Program-made: the position numbers and the translations under genes
The notes under the pieces: model-generated
What the model was told of the DNA's origin: nothing
Seen by the model: the letters and a program-made list of their open reading frames with translations, nothing else
Databases searched by the model: none
NCBI RefSeq assembly: GCF_019972155.1
Contig: NZ_BOVL01000022.1
Coordinates: 223,125 to 287,124, forward strand
Reading direction: 5' to 3'
Origin: Bradyrhizobium sp. RD5-C2
Lineage (GTDB): Bacteria > Pseudomonadota > Alphaproteobacteria > Rhizobiales > Xanthobacteraceae
Length of the DNA: 64,000 nucleotides
Part shown: piece after piece, positions 41,492 to 49,241 of the stretch
Layout: the number at the start of each line of letters is the position of its first letter
How positions within the stretch are numbered: position 1 is the first letter of the stretch

Positions 41492-43960
41492 TTGCCGCAC
41501 CAATTCGATAGCCCGCTGCCGATCGACGCCGTGCTCGATGAGCTCGACCGCACGCTCGATCGCCACAATGCCGCCGTGCTGGTCGCGCCGCCGGGCGCCG
41601 GCAAGACCACGCGCGTGCCGCTGGCGCTGCTCGATGCGCCCTGGGCCAAGGGCAAGAAGATCATCGTGCTGGAGCCGCGCCGCATCGCCGCGCGCGCCAG
41701 CGCCGAGCGGATGGCGAAGACGCTCGGCGAGCGGCCCGGGGAGACCGTCGGCTATCGGGTGCGCTTCGGCTCAAAGGTGTCGCGCGCGACGCGGATAGAG
41801 GTCGTCACCGAAGGCATCTTCTCGCGCCAGATCCTCGACGATCCCGAACTCACCGGCGTCGCCGCGGTGCTGTTCGACGAATTCCACGAGCGCTCGCTCG
41901 ATGCCGATCTCGGGCTGGCGCTGGCGCGCGACGCGCAAACCGGCCTGCGCGAGGACCTGCGCATCCTCGTGATGTCGGCCACGCTCGACGGCGCGCGCGT
42001 CGCAAAACTGCTCGGCGATGCGCCTGTTGTCGAGAGCGAGGGGCGCGCCTTCCCGGTCGAGACGCGTTACGTCGGCCGCAAGGTCGACGCGCCGGTCGAG
42101 CGGCAGATGGCCGAGACGATCGCGACCGCGCTGCGCGCCGATGCCGGCTCGGTGCTCGCCTTCCTGCCGGGCGCGGCCGAGATCCGCCGCACCCAGACGT
42201 TCCTCGCCGAGCGCGTGCACGACGCCTCGGTCGAGGTCGTGCCGCTGTTCGGCGCGCTCGATGCGGCCGTGCAGGATCGCGCCATCGCGCCGGCGCCGAA
42301 GGGCATCCGCAAGGTGGTGCTGGCGACCTCGATCGCCGAGACCTCGCTGACCATCGAGGGCGTGCGCATCGTGGTCGATTGCGGCCTGGCGCGGGTGCCG
42401 CGCTACGAGCCTGATATCGCGCTGACCCGGCTCGAGACCGTGCGGGCCTCGCGCGCCGCGGTCGACCAGCGGCGCGGCCGCGCCGGTCGTACCGAGCCCG
42501 GCGTCTGCTACCGACTCTGGGACGAGCCGCAGACCGCGTCGCTCCCGGCCTATACCGCGCCCGAGATACTCTCGGCTGATTTGTCCTCGCTGGTGCTCGA
42601 CCTCGCGCAATGGGGCGTCACCGATCCCGCGAGCCTGGCCTTCCTTGATCCGCCGCCCGGACCGGCGCTGAAGGAAGCGAGATCGCTGCTCAGCGAGCTC
42701 GGTGCGCTGGACGGTGACGGCCGCATCACCGAGGAGGGTAAGAGCCTGCGCGCGCTGGCGCTGCCGCCGCGGCTCGCGCGCATGATCGTGGATTCCGCGC
42801 GCTTTGGTATGGGCGAGGAGGCGGCCGAGATCGCCGCGGTGTTGACCGAGCGCGGGCTCGGCGGCGACAGCGTCGATCTCGACCACAGGCTCGACCAGTT
42901 CCGCCGCGACCGCTCGCAGCGCGCATCGAGCGCGCGCAGCATGGCCGCGCGCTGGGCTTCGCAGGTGAAGGTTGCGGTCAGCGAGCAGAAGGATCTCTCC
43001 ACCGGCGTCATGCTGGCATTCGCGTTTCCGGACCGTGTCGCGAAAAACCGCGGCAATGGCAGCTTCGTGCTGGCCAATGGCCGCGGCGCCGCCGTGGAGC
43101 AGACCGCGGCGCTGGCGCGACTGCCTACTATCGCGGTCGCCGAACTGACGGGGACGGCTGCGAACGGCCGCATCCTGCTGGCGGCGCCGATCACCCAGGA
43201 CGAGATCGAGCAGCGCTTCGCCGACCAGATCGAAAACGCGGAAGAGGTGACGTTCGACCGCGGCGCGATGGCGCTGCGCGCGCGCCGCCGGCGTTCGCTG
43301 CATGCGATCACGCTGTCGGAGGCGCCGATGTCGCTCAAGCCATCGGCCGAGACCGCGCGCGTGTTCGCCGACGGCCTGATCGCTGCGGGTCTCGACCGGC
43401 TGCCGTGGTCGAAGCATTCGAAACAGTGGCGCGATCGCGTCATGTTCCTGCGCAAGGCCGAGGACGACAGCTGGCCCGATCTGTCTGATACGGCCCTCGC
43501 CGCGCGCGCCGACGACTGGCTGGTGCCGGCGCTCTACGACAAGACCGCGCTGAAGGATCTCTCCGCCGGTGACCTGTCGGACGCGCTGATGACGCTGTTG
43601 CCATGGGAGTTGCGGGCGCGGCTTGATCGCGAGGCGCCGACGCATTTCGAGGCGCCGACCGGAACGCAGCTTGCAATCGATTACGAGGCCGAGCAGGGCC
43701 CGACCATCGCGGTGCGGCTGCAGGAGCTGTTCGGGCTCAACACCCATCCCTCGATCGCCAGGGGCGCGGTGCCGCTGGTGCTGGAACTGCTGTCGCCGGC
43801 GCAGCGTCCGGTGCAGGTGACGCGCGACCTGCCGGGTTTTTGGCGCGGCAGTTACGCCGCGGTGCGTTCCGACCTGCGCGGCCGCTATCCGCGCCATCCC
43901 TGGCCGGAAGATCCCGCCAGCGCGATGCCGACCCGGCGCGTGAAACCGCGCGGCACTTGA
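41492..43960 (+). CDS. hrpB: ATP-dependent RNA helicase HrpB
   Basis: An 822-residue DEAH-box helicase. Motifs in order: Walker A VAPPGAGKTTRVPLALL, PRRIAARASAERM, DEFHERSLDADLGL (here DEFH), LVMSATLDG, VVLATSIAETSLTIEGV and QRRGRAGRTEPGVCYRLW. The long C-terminal HrpB-specific region continues to the end (for example HAITLSEAPMSLKPSAETAR). It probably remodels RNA or ribonucleoprotein; its exact role is not known. No ATG or GTG is available in place; a TTG at 41492 is the likely start, directly before PHQFDSPLPIDAVLDE. Confidence 0.93.
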   Translation: MPHQFDSPLPIDAVLDELDRTLDRHNAAVLVAPPGAGKTTRVPLALLDAPWAKGKKIIVLEPRRIAARASAERMAKTLGERPGETVGYRVRFGSKVSRATRIEVVTEGIFSRQILDDPELTGVAAVLFDEFHERSLDADLGLALARDAQTGLREDLRILVMSATLDGARVAKLLGDAPVVESEGRAFPVETRYVGRKVDAPVERQMAETIATALRADAGSVLAFLPGAAEIRRTQTFLAERVHDASVEVVPLFGALDAAVQDRAIAPAPKGIRKVVLATSIAETSLTIEGVRIVVDCGLARVPRYEPDIALTRLETVRASRAAVDQRRGRAGRTEPGVCYRLWDEPQTASLPAYTAPEILSADLSSLVLDLAQWGVTDPASLAFLDPPPGPALKEARSLLSELGALDGDGRITEEGKSLRALALPPRLARMIVDSARFGMGEEAAEIAAVLTERGLGGDSVDLDHRLDQFRRDRSQRASSARSMAARWASQVKVAVSEQKDLSTGVMLAFAFPDRVAKNRGNGSFVLANGRGAAVEQTAALARLPTIAVAELTGTAANGRILLAAPITQDEIEQRFADQIENAEEVTFDRGAMALRARRRRSLHAITLSEAPMSLKPSAETARVFADGLIAAGLDRLPWSKHSKQWRDRVMFLRKAEDDSWPDLSDTALAARADDWLVPALYDKTALKDLSAGDLSDALMTLLPWELRARLDREAPTHFEAPTGTQLAIDYEAEQGPTIAVRLQELFGLNTHPSIARGAVPLVLELLSPAQRPVQVTRDLPGFWRGSYAAVRSDLRGRYPRHPWPEDPASAMPTRRVKPRGT

Positions 43961-44026
43961 TGCCGGCGCAAACGTTTCGCGTGTTGCGCTAGCTAGACTG
44001 GACCACCGCTATTGCAGCACTCTCGA

Positions 44027-44197
44027 CTGTCATCACCCGGCTTGCCGCCTTCGCCGAAGCTTCGGCGCGCCGATGATCGTGGCCTCGTCGAAGTCTTGGC
44101 GTAGACGGGACCGGGTGATCCAGTACGCCGCGGCCTCTCGGCTCGAGCACAAGCGCCTCTGGAATACTGGATCGCCCGGTCGAGCCGGGCGATGACG
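44027..44197. repeat. palindromic element family B, copy 2, left arm interrupted
   Basis: The right arm CTGGAATACTGGATCGCCCG then GTCGAGCCGGGCGATGAC is intact. The left arm CTGTCATCACCCGGCTT is interrupted by about 60 bp containing its own hairpin (CGCCGAAGCTTCGGCG) before resuming GACCGGGTGATCCAGTA. Confidence 0.8.
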
Positions 44198-44331
44198 GCG
44201 TGTTGTGCGGCGACAAGGGCGCCGGTCTCCATTTCCCCGATCATGCTTCATCGGTTGCGCTGGCGAGCGTCGGCAAACGGTGGTTAGATTTGCGTGCCGG
44301 GATCACGGGCTCGCGCGTGGGGGACACCGCT

Positions 44332-45783
44332 ATGGAGATCAAGAACGCATCGCCTTCGCTGTACAACGAAGATTTGGCGCCGGCCAAGGAACGCAATTGG
44401 GGCGCCTTCAGCATCTTCAACGTCTGGACCTCGGACGTGCATAGCCTGTGGGGCTATTATCTCGCCGCCAGCCTGTTCCTGCTTTGCGGCAGCTTCGTCA
44501 ACTTCATCATCGCGATCGGCGCCGGCTCGCTGGTGATCTTCGTGCTGATGAGCCTGATCGGCAACGCCGGCGTCAGGACCGGCGTGCCCTATCCGGTGCT
44601 GGCGCGGGCCTCGTTCGGGATCTGGGGCGCCAACATTCCGGCGCTGGTGCGTGCCATCGTCGCCTGCTTCTGGTACGGCGCGCAGACCGCGGCGGCCTCG
44701 GGCGCGATCGTCGCGCTGCTGACCCGCATCGACAGCTTCAAGGCGTTCCACCAGACGAGCCACGTGTTCGGCCATTCCACGCTCGAGGTGATCTGCTTCG
44801 TCGTGATCTGGGCGCTGCAACTCCTGATCATCCAGCGCGGCATGGAGACGGTGCGGCGTTTCCAGGATTGGGCGGGCCCCGCGGTGTGGCTGATGATGCT
44901 GGTCCTTGCGATCTATCTCTGCGTCGCGGCCGGTGGCATCTCGCTCACGGCGCCGATCCCGCAGGATGTGTTGCTGGAGAAGACCAGGGAGGCCGGCGTG
45001 CCCGGCGTGCCCGGCTCCTTCCCGGCGCTCTGCGCCGTCGCTGCGACGTGGATCACCTATTTCGCCGCGCTCTATCTCAACTTCTGCGACTTCTCGCGCT
45101 ACGCGCCCGACGTGCACGCGCTGCGCAAGGGCAATATCTGGGGCCTGCCGGTCAACCTGATCCTGTTCTCGCTGGTCGCCGGCGTCACCACGATCGCGGC
45201 GTTCAACGTCTATCACGAGGTGCTGCTGCATCCCGACCAGATCTCGGCCAAGTTCGACAGCTGGTTCCTGGCGCTGCTCGCAGCGGTCACCTTCGCGGTG
45301 GCGACGCTCGGCATCAACGTCGTCGCCAACTTCGTCTCGCCGGCGTTCGATTTCTCGAACGTGTTTCCGCGGCATATCGACTTCAAGAAGGGCGGCTACA
45401 TCGCGGCGCTGATTGCGCTCGCGCTGTATCCGTTCGCGCCCTGGGAGGGCAGCGCTGCCTCGTTCGTCGGGCTGATCGGCGCGACCATGGGGCCGATCTA
45501 CGGGATCATGATGGTCGATTATTATCTGATCGCCAAAGGTCGCGTGAACGTGCCGGCGCTGTATCAGGAGAACGGCGAATATCGCTTCCAGAACGGCTGG
45601 AACGTCAGCGCGCTGATCGCAGCCGCGATCGGCGCGCTGTTCTCGTCGGTGCTGCCGAACTTCACCTCGATCCTGCCGTCATGGTGGGCGGTCTATGGCT
45701 GGTTCTTTGGGGTCGCCATCGCGGGCGCGGTCTATTACGCGCTGCGGGTTGCGATGCCGAGCCCGGTCGCCAAGACGGCCTGA
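44332..45783 (+). CDS. NCS1-family nucleobase:cation symporter
   Basis: A 483-residue carrier with 12 helices. Family segments: YNEDLAPAKERNWGAFSIFN, WTSDVHSLWGYYLAASLFLL, ARASFGIWGANIPALVRAIV, CFWYGAQTAAASGAIVALL and LYLNFCDFSRYAP. NCS1 proteins import purines, pyrimidines, hydantoins, allantoin or thiamin-like compounds with Na+ or H+. No catabolic partner is adjacent, so the substrate is open. The ATG at 44332 starts the conserved N-terminus; the longer frame upstream runs into repeat B. Confidence 0.92.
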   Translation: MEIKNASPSLYNEDLAPAKERNWGAFSIFNVWTSDVHSLWGYYLAASLFLLCGSFVNFIIAIGAGSLVIFVLMSLIGNAGVRTGVPYPVLARASFGIWGANIPALVRAIVACFWYGAQTAAASGAIVALLTRIDSFKAFHQTSHVFGHSTLEVICFVVIWALQLLIIQRGMETVRRFQDWAGPAVWLMMLVLAIYLCVAAGGISLTAPIPQDVLLEKTREAGVPGVPGSFPALCAVAATWITYFAALYLNFCDFSRYAPDVHALRKGNIWGLPVNLILFSLVAGVTTIAAFNVYHEVLLHPDQISAKFDSWFLALLAAVTFAVATLGINVVANFVSPAFDFSNVFPRHIDFKKGGYIAALIALALYPFAPWEGSAASFVGLIGATMGPIYGIMMVDYYLIAKGRVNVPALYQENGEYRFQNGWNVSALIAAAIGALFSSVLPNFTSILPSWWAVYGWFFGVAIAGAVYYALRVAMPSPVAKTA

Positions 45784-45972
45784 AAGACGGCCTGAGGGGC
45801 GGCAAAATCCGTCCGGGCGAGGCGGTCGATGACATTCGGCCGCCTCAGCGGGCTCGCATTAACTGTTCGCTCATCCTTTTCGCCAAAATGGCAGGCTCGC
45901 GCTGCCGCCCTCGCTCGCGGCGGGGCGTCCGGCGTGGTGAAATTGCGTGTTCGGTTTTCCGAGTATGGTGTC

Positions 45973-46485
45973 ATGCGTAACTTGATGATTTTCGCGGCCA
46001 TCCTGATCGGGCTGGGCACCTTCATGGCCCAGATGGCCAGCAAGATGGCGCCCGCTGCCGCGACCACCGCCAAGCAGACCACAGCCCCCGCCGTCACGGT
46101 GGCGCAGGCCAGCGCCCGCACGCTCAGCATCGCGCCCGATCCGCGCGGTCACTTCGCGACCGACGGCCGAATCGACGGCCAGCGCATCAACTTCATGGTC
46201 GACACCGGCGCCTCCGTGGTTGCTCTGAACGAGACTTCCGCAGCGCGCTTCGGCCTGCGCCCGGTGCCGGGCGATTACACCTCGCGCGTCACCACCGCGA
46301 ACGGCACCATCAAGGCGGCGCGGGCCCACCTCGCCATGATCGAGATCGGCGGCCTCACCGTGCGCGACGTCGATGCGCTGGTGCTGCCGGACGAGGCGCT
46401 GTCGGAAAACCTGCTCGGCCTGTCCTTCCTGTCGAAGCTGAAGCGCTTCGAATACGCCAACGGCAAATTGTTGCTGGAGCAATAG
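45973..46485 (+). CDS. retropepsin-like aspartic protease (clan AA, TIGR02281 type)
   Basis: A 170-residue protein with one N-terminal transmembrane helix or signal (RNLMIFAAILIGLGTFMAQM), an Ala/Thr-rich linker, and a single-domain aspartic protease with the active-site motif INFMVDTGASVVALNETSA, then RVTTANGTIKAARAHLAMIE and LLGLSFLSKLKRFEY. Single-domain members work as dimers. It is membrane-anchored with the protease facing the periplasm; natural targets are unknown. Confidence 0.88.
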   Translation: MRNLMIFAAILIGLGTFMAQMASKMAPAAATTAKQTTAPAVTVAQASARTLSIAPDPRGHFATDGRIDGQRINFMVDTGASVVALNETSAARFGLRPVPGDYTSRVTTANGTIKAARAHLAMIEIGGLTVRDVDALVLPDEALSENLLGLSFLSKLKRFEYANGKLLLEQ

Positions 46486-46585
46486 GCAGCACTTTCGCAC
46501 TGCGAGGGAATTCAGGGCGCTGCTTGTTCACATTTTGGGAATGAGAGGGTAGTCGAGTCGATCTTCGCGACGGCGCGGCATTGGT

Positions 46586-46666
46586 GCCAGACGTTCGCGG
46601 GCAACATCGGACCTGAAGCGCTTGCGCAGAGTGTCGAGCCGGTCTCCCGGCGGACTCACCGTAAAT
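46586..46666. repeat. 81-bp direct repeat, copy 1
   Basis: GCCAGACGTTCGCGGGCAAC starts the unit and CTCACCGTAAAT ends it. It is identical to 47391-47471 at 78 of 81 positions, in the same orientation, with starts 805 bp apart. On the minus strand it begins immediately after the stop codon of the secreted-protein gene at 46669. Confidence 0.92.
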
Positions 46667-46668
46667 CT

Positions 46669-47061
46669 CTATTGCGGAGTTACCTCCACGCACTGAGCGG
46701 GGTCTGAAATACAGAACTCAGTTTTCCCGGTAGTCTGATCGATCTTCCAAGAGCCTAACACTGGCAATCCGCCAAAAATGTTTGAAATCCCTCCCTGTAC
46801 GTTAGGTCCTTTGTCGGTTGGTTTCTCTGGAAAGCCGGGCCTCTCGGTGCATTGACCGGTCAGTTGCTTGGTCTCGGCGTCGAGGACTGCGGTGCAATGA
46901 TGACGCTTCTGGTTCTTGTGGTCGAGGCGTTCGATAGCATAATGGTTTACCCCAGTCTCCACAGTCGCAAACTCAGCGGAAAACTCGTAATCCGCAGCGA
47001 ACCCAACGGCCGATATCACGGTTAGCGAAAGTGCGAGTATCCCGGTCTTCAGAAGCTTCAT
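46669..47061 (-). CDS. small secreted cysteine-containing protein (candidate immunity or orphan cassette protein)
   Basis: A 130-residue protein with a clear signal peptide (MKLLKTGILALSLTVISAVG, cut after GFA). The mature protein is hydrophilic, with three or four cysteines (HHCTAVLDAE, TGQCTERPGF, TEFCISDPAQCVEV), fit for disulfide bonds in the periplasm. No family is recognised. The frame is open further upstream because it is in phase with the DUF6881-like pseudogene; the ATG at 47061 is chosen from the signal peptide. GAGAGG precedes it. It shares location and exported nature with the gene at 47461-47952. Confidence 0.72.
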   Translation of the reverse strand: MKLLKTGILALSLTVISAVGFAADYEFSAEFATVETGVNHYAIERLDHKNQKRHHCTAVLDAETKQLTGQCTERPGFPEKPTDKGPNVQGGISNIFGGLPVLGSWKIDQTTGKTEFCISDPAQCVEVTPQ

Positions 47062-47064
47062 GAG

Positions 47065-47373
47065 GCCTCTCAATGTCTTCGCCTGTGATGCGGACCATAT
47101 CCCCAGATCGATTGCCCAGATCTTTTCGAACTCGGCCTTTGATATCACTTCCGGCTCGAACTCGGGATCGGCAGCGATCTCCTCAACGGACGGCAATGGC
47201 ATCTGACCCAGGCCCGTGTCCCCGACCTCAACTTCGGCATCGGCATACCCGATCCTTCCGTCGGGAAAGATTTCAACCTTACGGAGCTACCAATGTTCGT
47301 GATCCAACTCACTGTAGATAAGGACTGGTCGGTGGGGTAACGCGTGAATCCACTTCACCTTGAGATAGGTCAT
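47065..47373 (-). pseudogene. DUF6881-like gene with in-frame amber stop
   Basis: From the ATG at 47373 the product reads MTYLKVKWIHALPHRPVLIY then SELDHEHW, and then meets TAG at 47287-47289 (codon 29). The same frame continues LRKVEIFPDGRIGYADAEVE, LGQMPLPSVEEIAADPEFEP and EVISKAEFEKIW, which together make a whole DUF6881-type domain. At this position an acidic residue codon such as GAG is expected, so a single base change to TAG is likely. The frame then runs on into the secreted-protein gene downstream. DUF6881 proteins are often found near toxin or effector genes; the role is unproven. Confidence 0.75.
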
Positions 47374-47390
47374 TGGTCGGATGCCTTTCC

Positions 47391-47471
47391 GCCAGACGTT
47401 CGCGGGCAACATCGGACCTGAAGCGCTTGCGCAGAGTGTCGAGCCGGCCTCCCGGCGAGCTCACCGTAAAT
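47391..47471. repeat. 81-bp direct repeat, copy 2
   Basis: Differs from copy 1 (46586-46666) at three positions. On the minus strand it includes the last codons and stop (47461-47463) of the upstream secreted-protein gene and extends to 18 bp before the DUF6881-like start. One frame within both copies reads RLDTLRKRFRSDVARERLA and then diverges, so it may be the tail of an older gene. Confidence 0.92.
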
Positions 47472-47952
47472 CCCTGGCGCACTCTCTAATATAGTCGGGC
47501 GGATCGTCGACATTTGGGCAGCGCACTACCTCAGAACATAAAATCTCATCATGCAGCTTAAATATCGAGACTTTTAAACGCTCGCCTTTCTCCGTCGGTC
47601 TCCCAATAATAGCTATGCCCAGGCCGGCATCGTCGCCCGATAGCGACACCTCATCTTCCCCAAAAGGAAAAACGGATAGGCACTCTTTCGGCACATCGGT
47701 CCATTGCCCATTGTGTTCAATGCGCATCGACCGTTCCAAGCCTGCCCCAAACCCCTTCTTTTCCGGGTCTCGGTCGCAAACTGCCTTGAGGGTGCGAAGT
47801 TCGATCTTCGCAAGATCCCCGCCTTGTTGATTTTTGAAGGTCAAAGTCACGACATCCGGCTTACACCAGGGGCCGGAGTTTGCTTTGCATACCGTTGAAC
47901 TGGAGAGGAGAAGGCATAAGGCTCCCGCGAGCGCGAACATTTTCATCGTCAT
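47461..47952 (-). CDS. small secreted cysteine-rich protein, candidate immunity protein
   Basis: A protein of about 163 residues with a signal peptide (KMFALAGALCLLLSSSTVCK). The mature part has several cysteines (WCKPDVVTLTF, LKAVCDRDPEK, KECLSVFPFG, LCSEVVRCPN, IRECARDLR) and a mix of strands and turns. No family is recognised. It begins within a few bases of the stop of the upstream candidate effector (TGAGTGATG), so the two are coupled. That arrangement and the export signal suggest a periplasmic protein that protects against the upstream product. GTG at 47955 and ATG at 47946 are other possible starts. Confidence 0.72.
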   Translation of the reverse strand: MTMKMFALAGALCLLLSSSTVCKANSGPWCKPDVVTLTFKNQQGGDLAKIELRTLKAVCDRDPEKKGFGAGLERSMRIEHNGQWTDVPKECLSVFPFGEDEVSLSGDDAGLGIAIIGRPTEKGERLKVSIFKLHDEILCSEVVRCPNVDDPPDYIRECARDLR

Positions 47953-47955
47953 CAC

Positions 47956-48564
47956 TCAATATTTGTACTTCGCATTGTCTCGATCTCCATCGCTCTCGAG
48001 CTGATTATCCCAGTGCATGTGCCCACGTGCCACCGCACCGCTATCGCCAAACCCCACACCACCGCCTAGCGCTCCGTCTTGGAATCCGCGCGCGATCTGA
48101 TCGAAGTAATATAGTCCGCCGCGCTTATGAATTTCCACGCCCAGTTCGGGGATAAAACCCCTGCTCTTGGTCTCTTCCGGGTAATGTTGGGCACCAAGAT
48201 CTAGCATTTCCTTACGGGCAGCATCCCATGCGCGCTCCGCGCTTTCGAACCCGATCCCCGCATTGCGGCTAGGATAGTCGCCACCTTCGGCGCCGCCAAA
48301 GCGCTTGATGCCGGCGATGCCACCCGATCCGCTAGAGCTGTTGCCAGTCGCCGGCCCGTTGACGCCGGGCTGACCGGCTCCGGTCGAAGGCTGTTGGGGT
48401 TGCGGCTGTGGCTGCTGCGCTAGTTGAGTTGGTGTCGGTGGCTGTTGAATCTGTGCCTGTTGAATTACGCTATCCGCGGCGAACGGATCGTGGTCAACGG
48501 GAACGAGCGAGTAGTCATCGAAATCCGGCTGATGGTCCACCGGCACCAGAGAGTAATTGGGCAT
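47956..48564 (-). CDS. candidate secreted effector with repeated N-terminal motif and DUF4329-like C-terminus
   Basis: A 202-residue protein in three parts. Residues 1-29 contain the motif YSLVPVDHxP twice (NYSLVPVDHQPDFD, DYSLVPVDHDPFAAD). Residues 30-90 are Gln/Pro/Ser/Gly-rich and disordered. The C-terminal domain reads SAERAWDAARKEMLDLGAQH, FIPELGVEIHKRGGLYYFDQ and AVARGHMHWDNQLESDGD, which resembles DUF4329/JAB-like domains with an HxHxD-type metal motif. Lack of a signal peptide, plus the tag-linker-domain layout and the coupled exported partner, suggests an effector delivered by another machine. AGGTGA precedes the ATG. The function is inference. Confidence 0.68.
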   Translation of the reverse strand: MPNYSLVPVDHQPDFDDYSLVPVDHDPFAADSVIQQAQIQQPPTPTQLAQQPQPQPQQPSTGAGQPGVNGPATGNSSSGSGGIAGIKRFGGAEGGDYPSRNAGIGFESAERAWDAARKEMLDLGAQHYPEETKSRGFIPELGVEIHKRGGLYYFDQIARGFQDGALGGGVGFGDSGAVARGHMHWDNQLESDGDRDNAKYKY

Positions 48565-49241
48565 TGATCATCACCTGTAGATATTGCGCACGCCTTCGGG
48601 CGCGTGCGTGCGTGACCGCACCTCGCGGAGAAGGCTGGGTTGGCTTTATGTGTTGAAGGCAAGTGCTTGAGTGATGGCTTGCGCGAGGGCGCGGAAGTGT
48701 CGCTTCCGGCTCGGCTTGCCATCGTACTCGCCGGGCGCCCGCCTGTCGGCGGGGCGGCCCTGGCTGTTAGCCAGTTCGGTTCGCTGCGGTGGCCAATTGC
48801 GGCGCGCTCGGCAGTGGATTGGCCGACAGCGGCTTGTCCGATTCAAAAAGCCCGCAGCGGATTTTCCGGTGCGGGCTCAATTGTTGCGACGATGAAAATG
48901 TACCGGTGAGTTGCCCGACGTGTCAATTGTTCGACGCGCAGATTGCGGAGCGCCGGGAGCGGCTGAAATAACAACCGTACGGTAACGCCTGCCCTGGCCT
49001 GGCGCCGCCCCTGCAGAAACCATGCTGGGTCGGAGCGATGAGCGGTCAAGCAGCTCTCAGGGCGCAACAGCGCGGCGTGTTGCGCCGCCGCGCAAGGATG
49101 GGTGGATGACGACAGTATTTCGCCGACGCCAAATCTGCCGTAATTATTGGCCACAAGCCGTCAATCCTGCCTTCCGCTGCGGCGATGCATTCGCTAAAGC
49201 CAGCGGCATCGTTCCTCCGCATTTCCACGAGGCCATTTCTG
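48565..49241. other. intergenic stretch upstream of effector-like and phosphomutase genes
   Basis: No full gene is supported in 677 bp. A minus-strand terminator lies at 48845-48877. A GTG frame at about 48907-48971 encodes 21 residues (SCPTCQLFDAQIAERRERLK) with a CxxC motif but no good ribosome-binding site. A minus-strand frame ending near 48646 (KPSRKRHFRALAQAITQALA) looks like the tail of a lost gene. The part from 49022 should contain the promoter of the phosphomutase gene. Confidence 0.4.
48845..48877 (-). terminator. Rho-independent terminator, minus strand
   Basis: On the minus strand, GAGCCCGCACCGG and CCGCTGCGGGCT-like arms form a stem of about 11 bp around AAAAT, followed by TTTTTGAAT. 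It insulates the effector-like operon from leftward transcription coming from beyond 48880. Confidence 0.7.

Noticed and set aside
45829..45972. Upstream extension of the aspartic protease
   Set aside because: It is Arg/Ala/Ser-rich and precedes the clear membrane segment that starts at the ATG chosen.
48640..48909. Plus-strand 89-codon frame upstream of the phosphomutase
   Set aside because: No ribosome-binding site, no family pattern, and it runs through a terminator hairpin.
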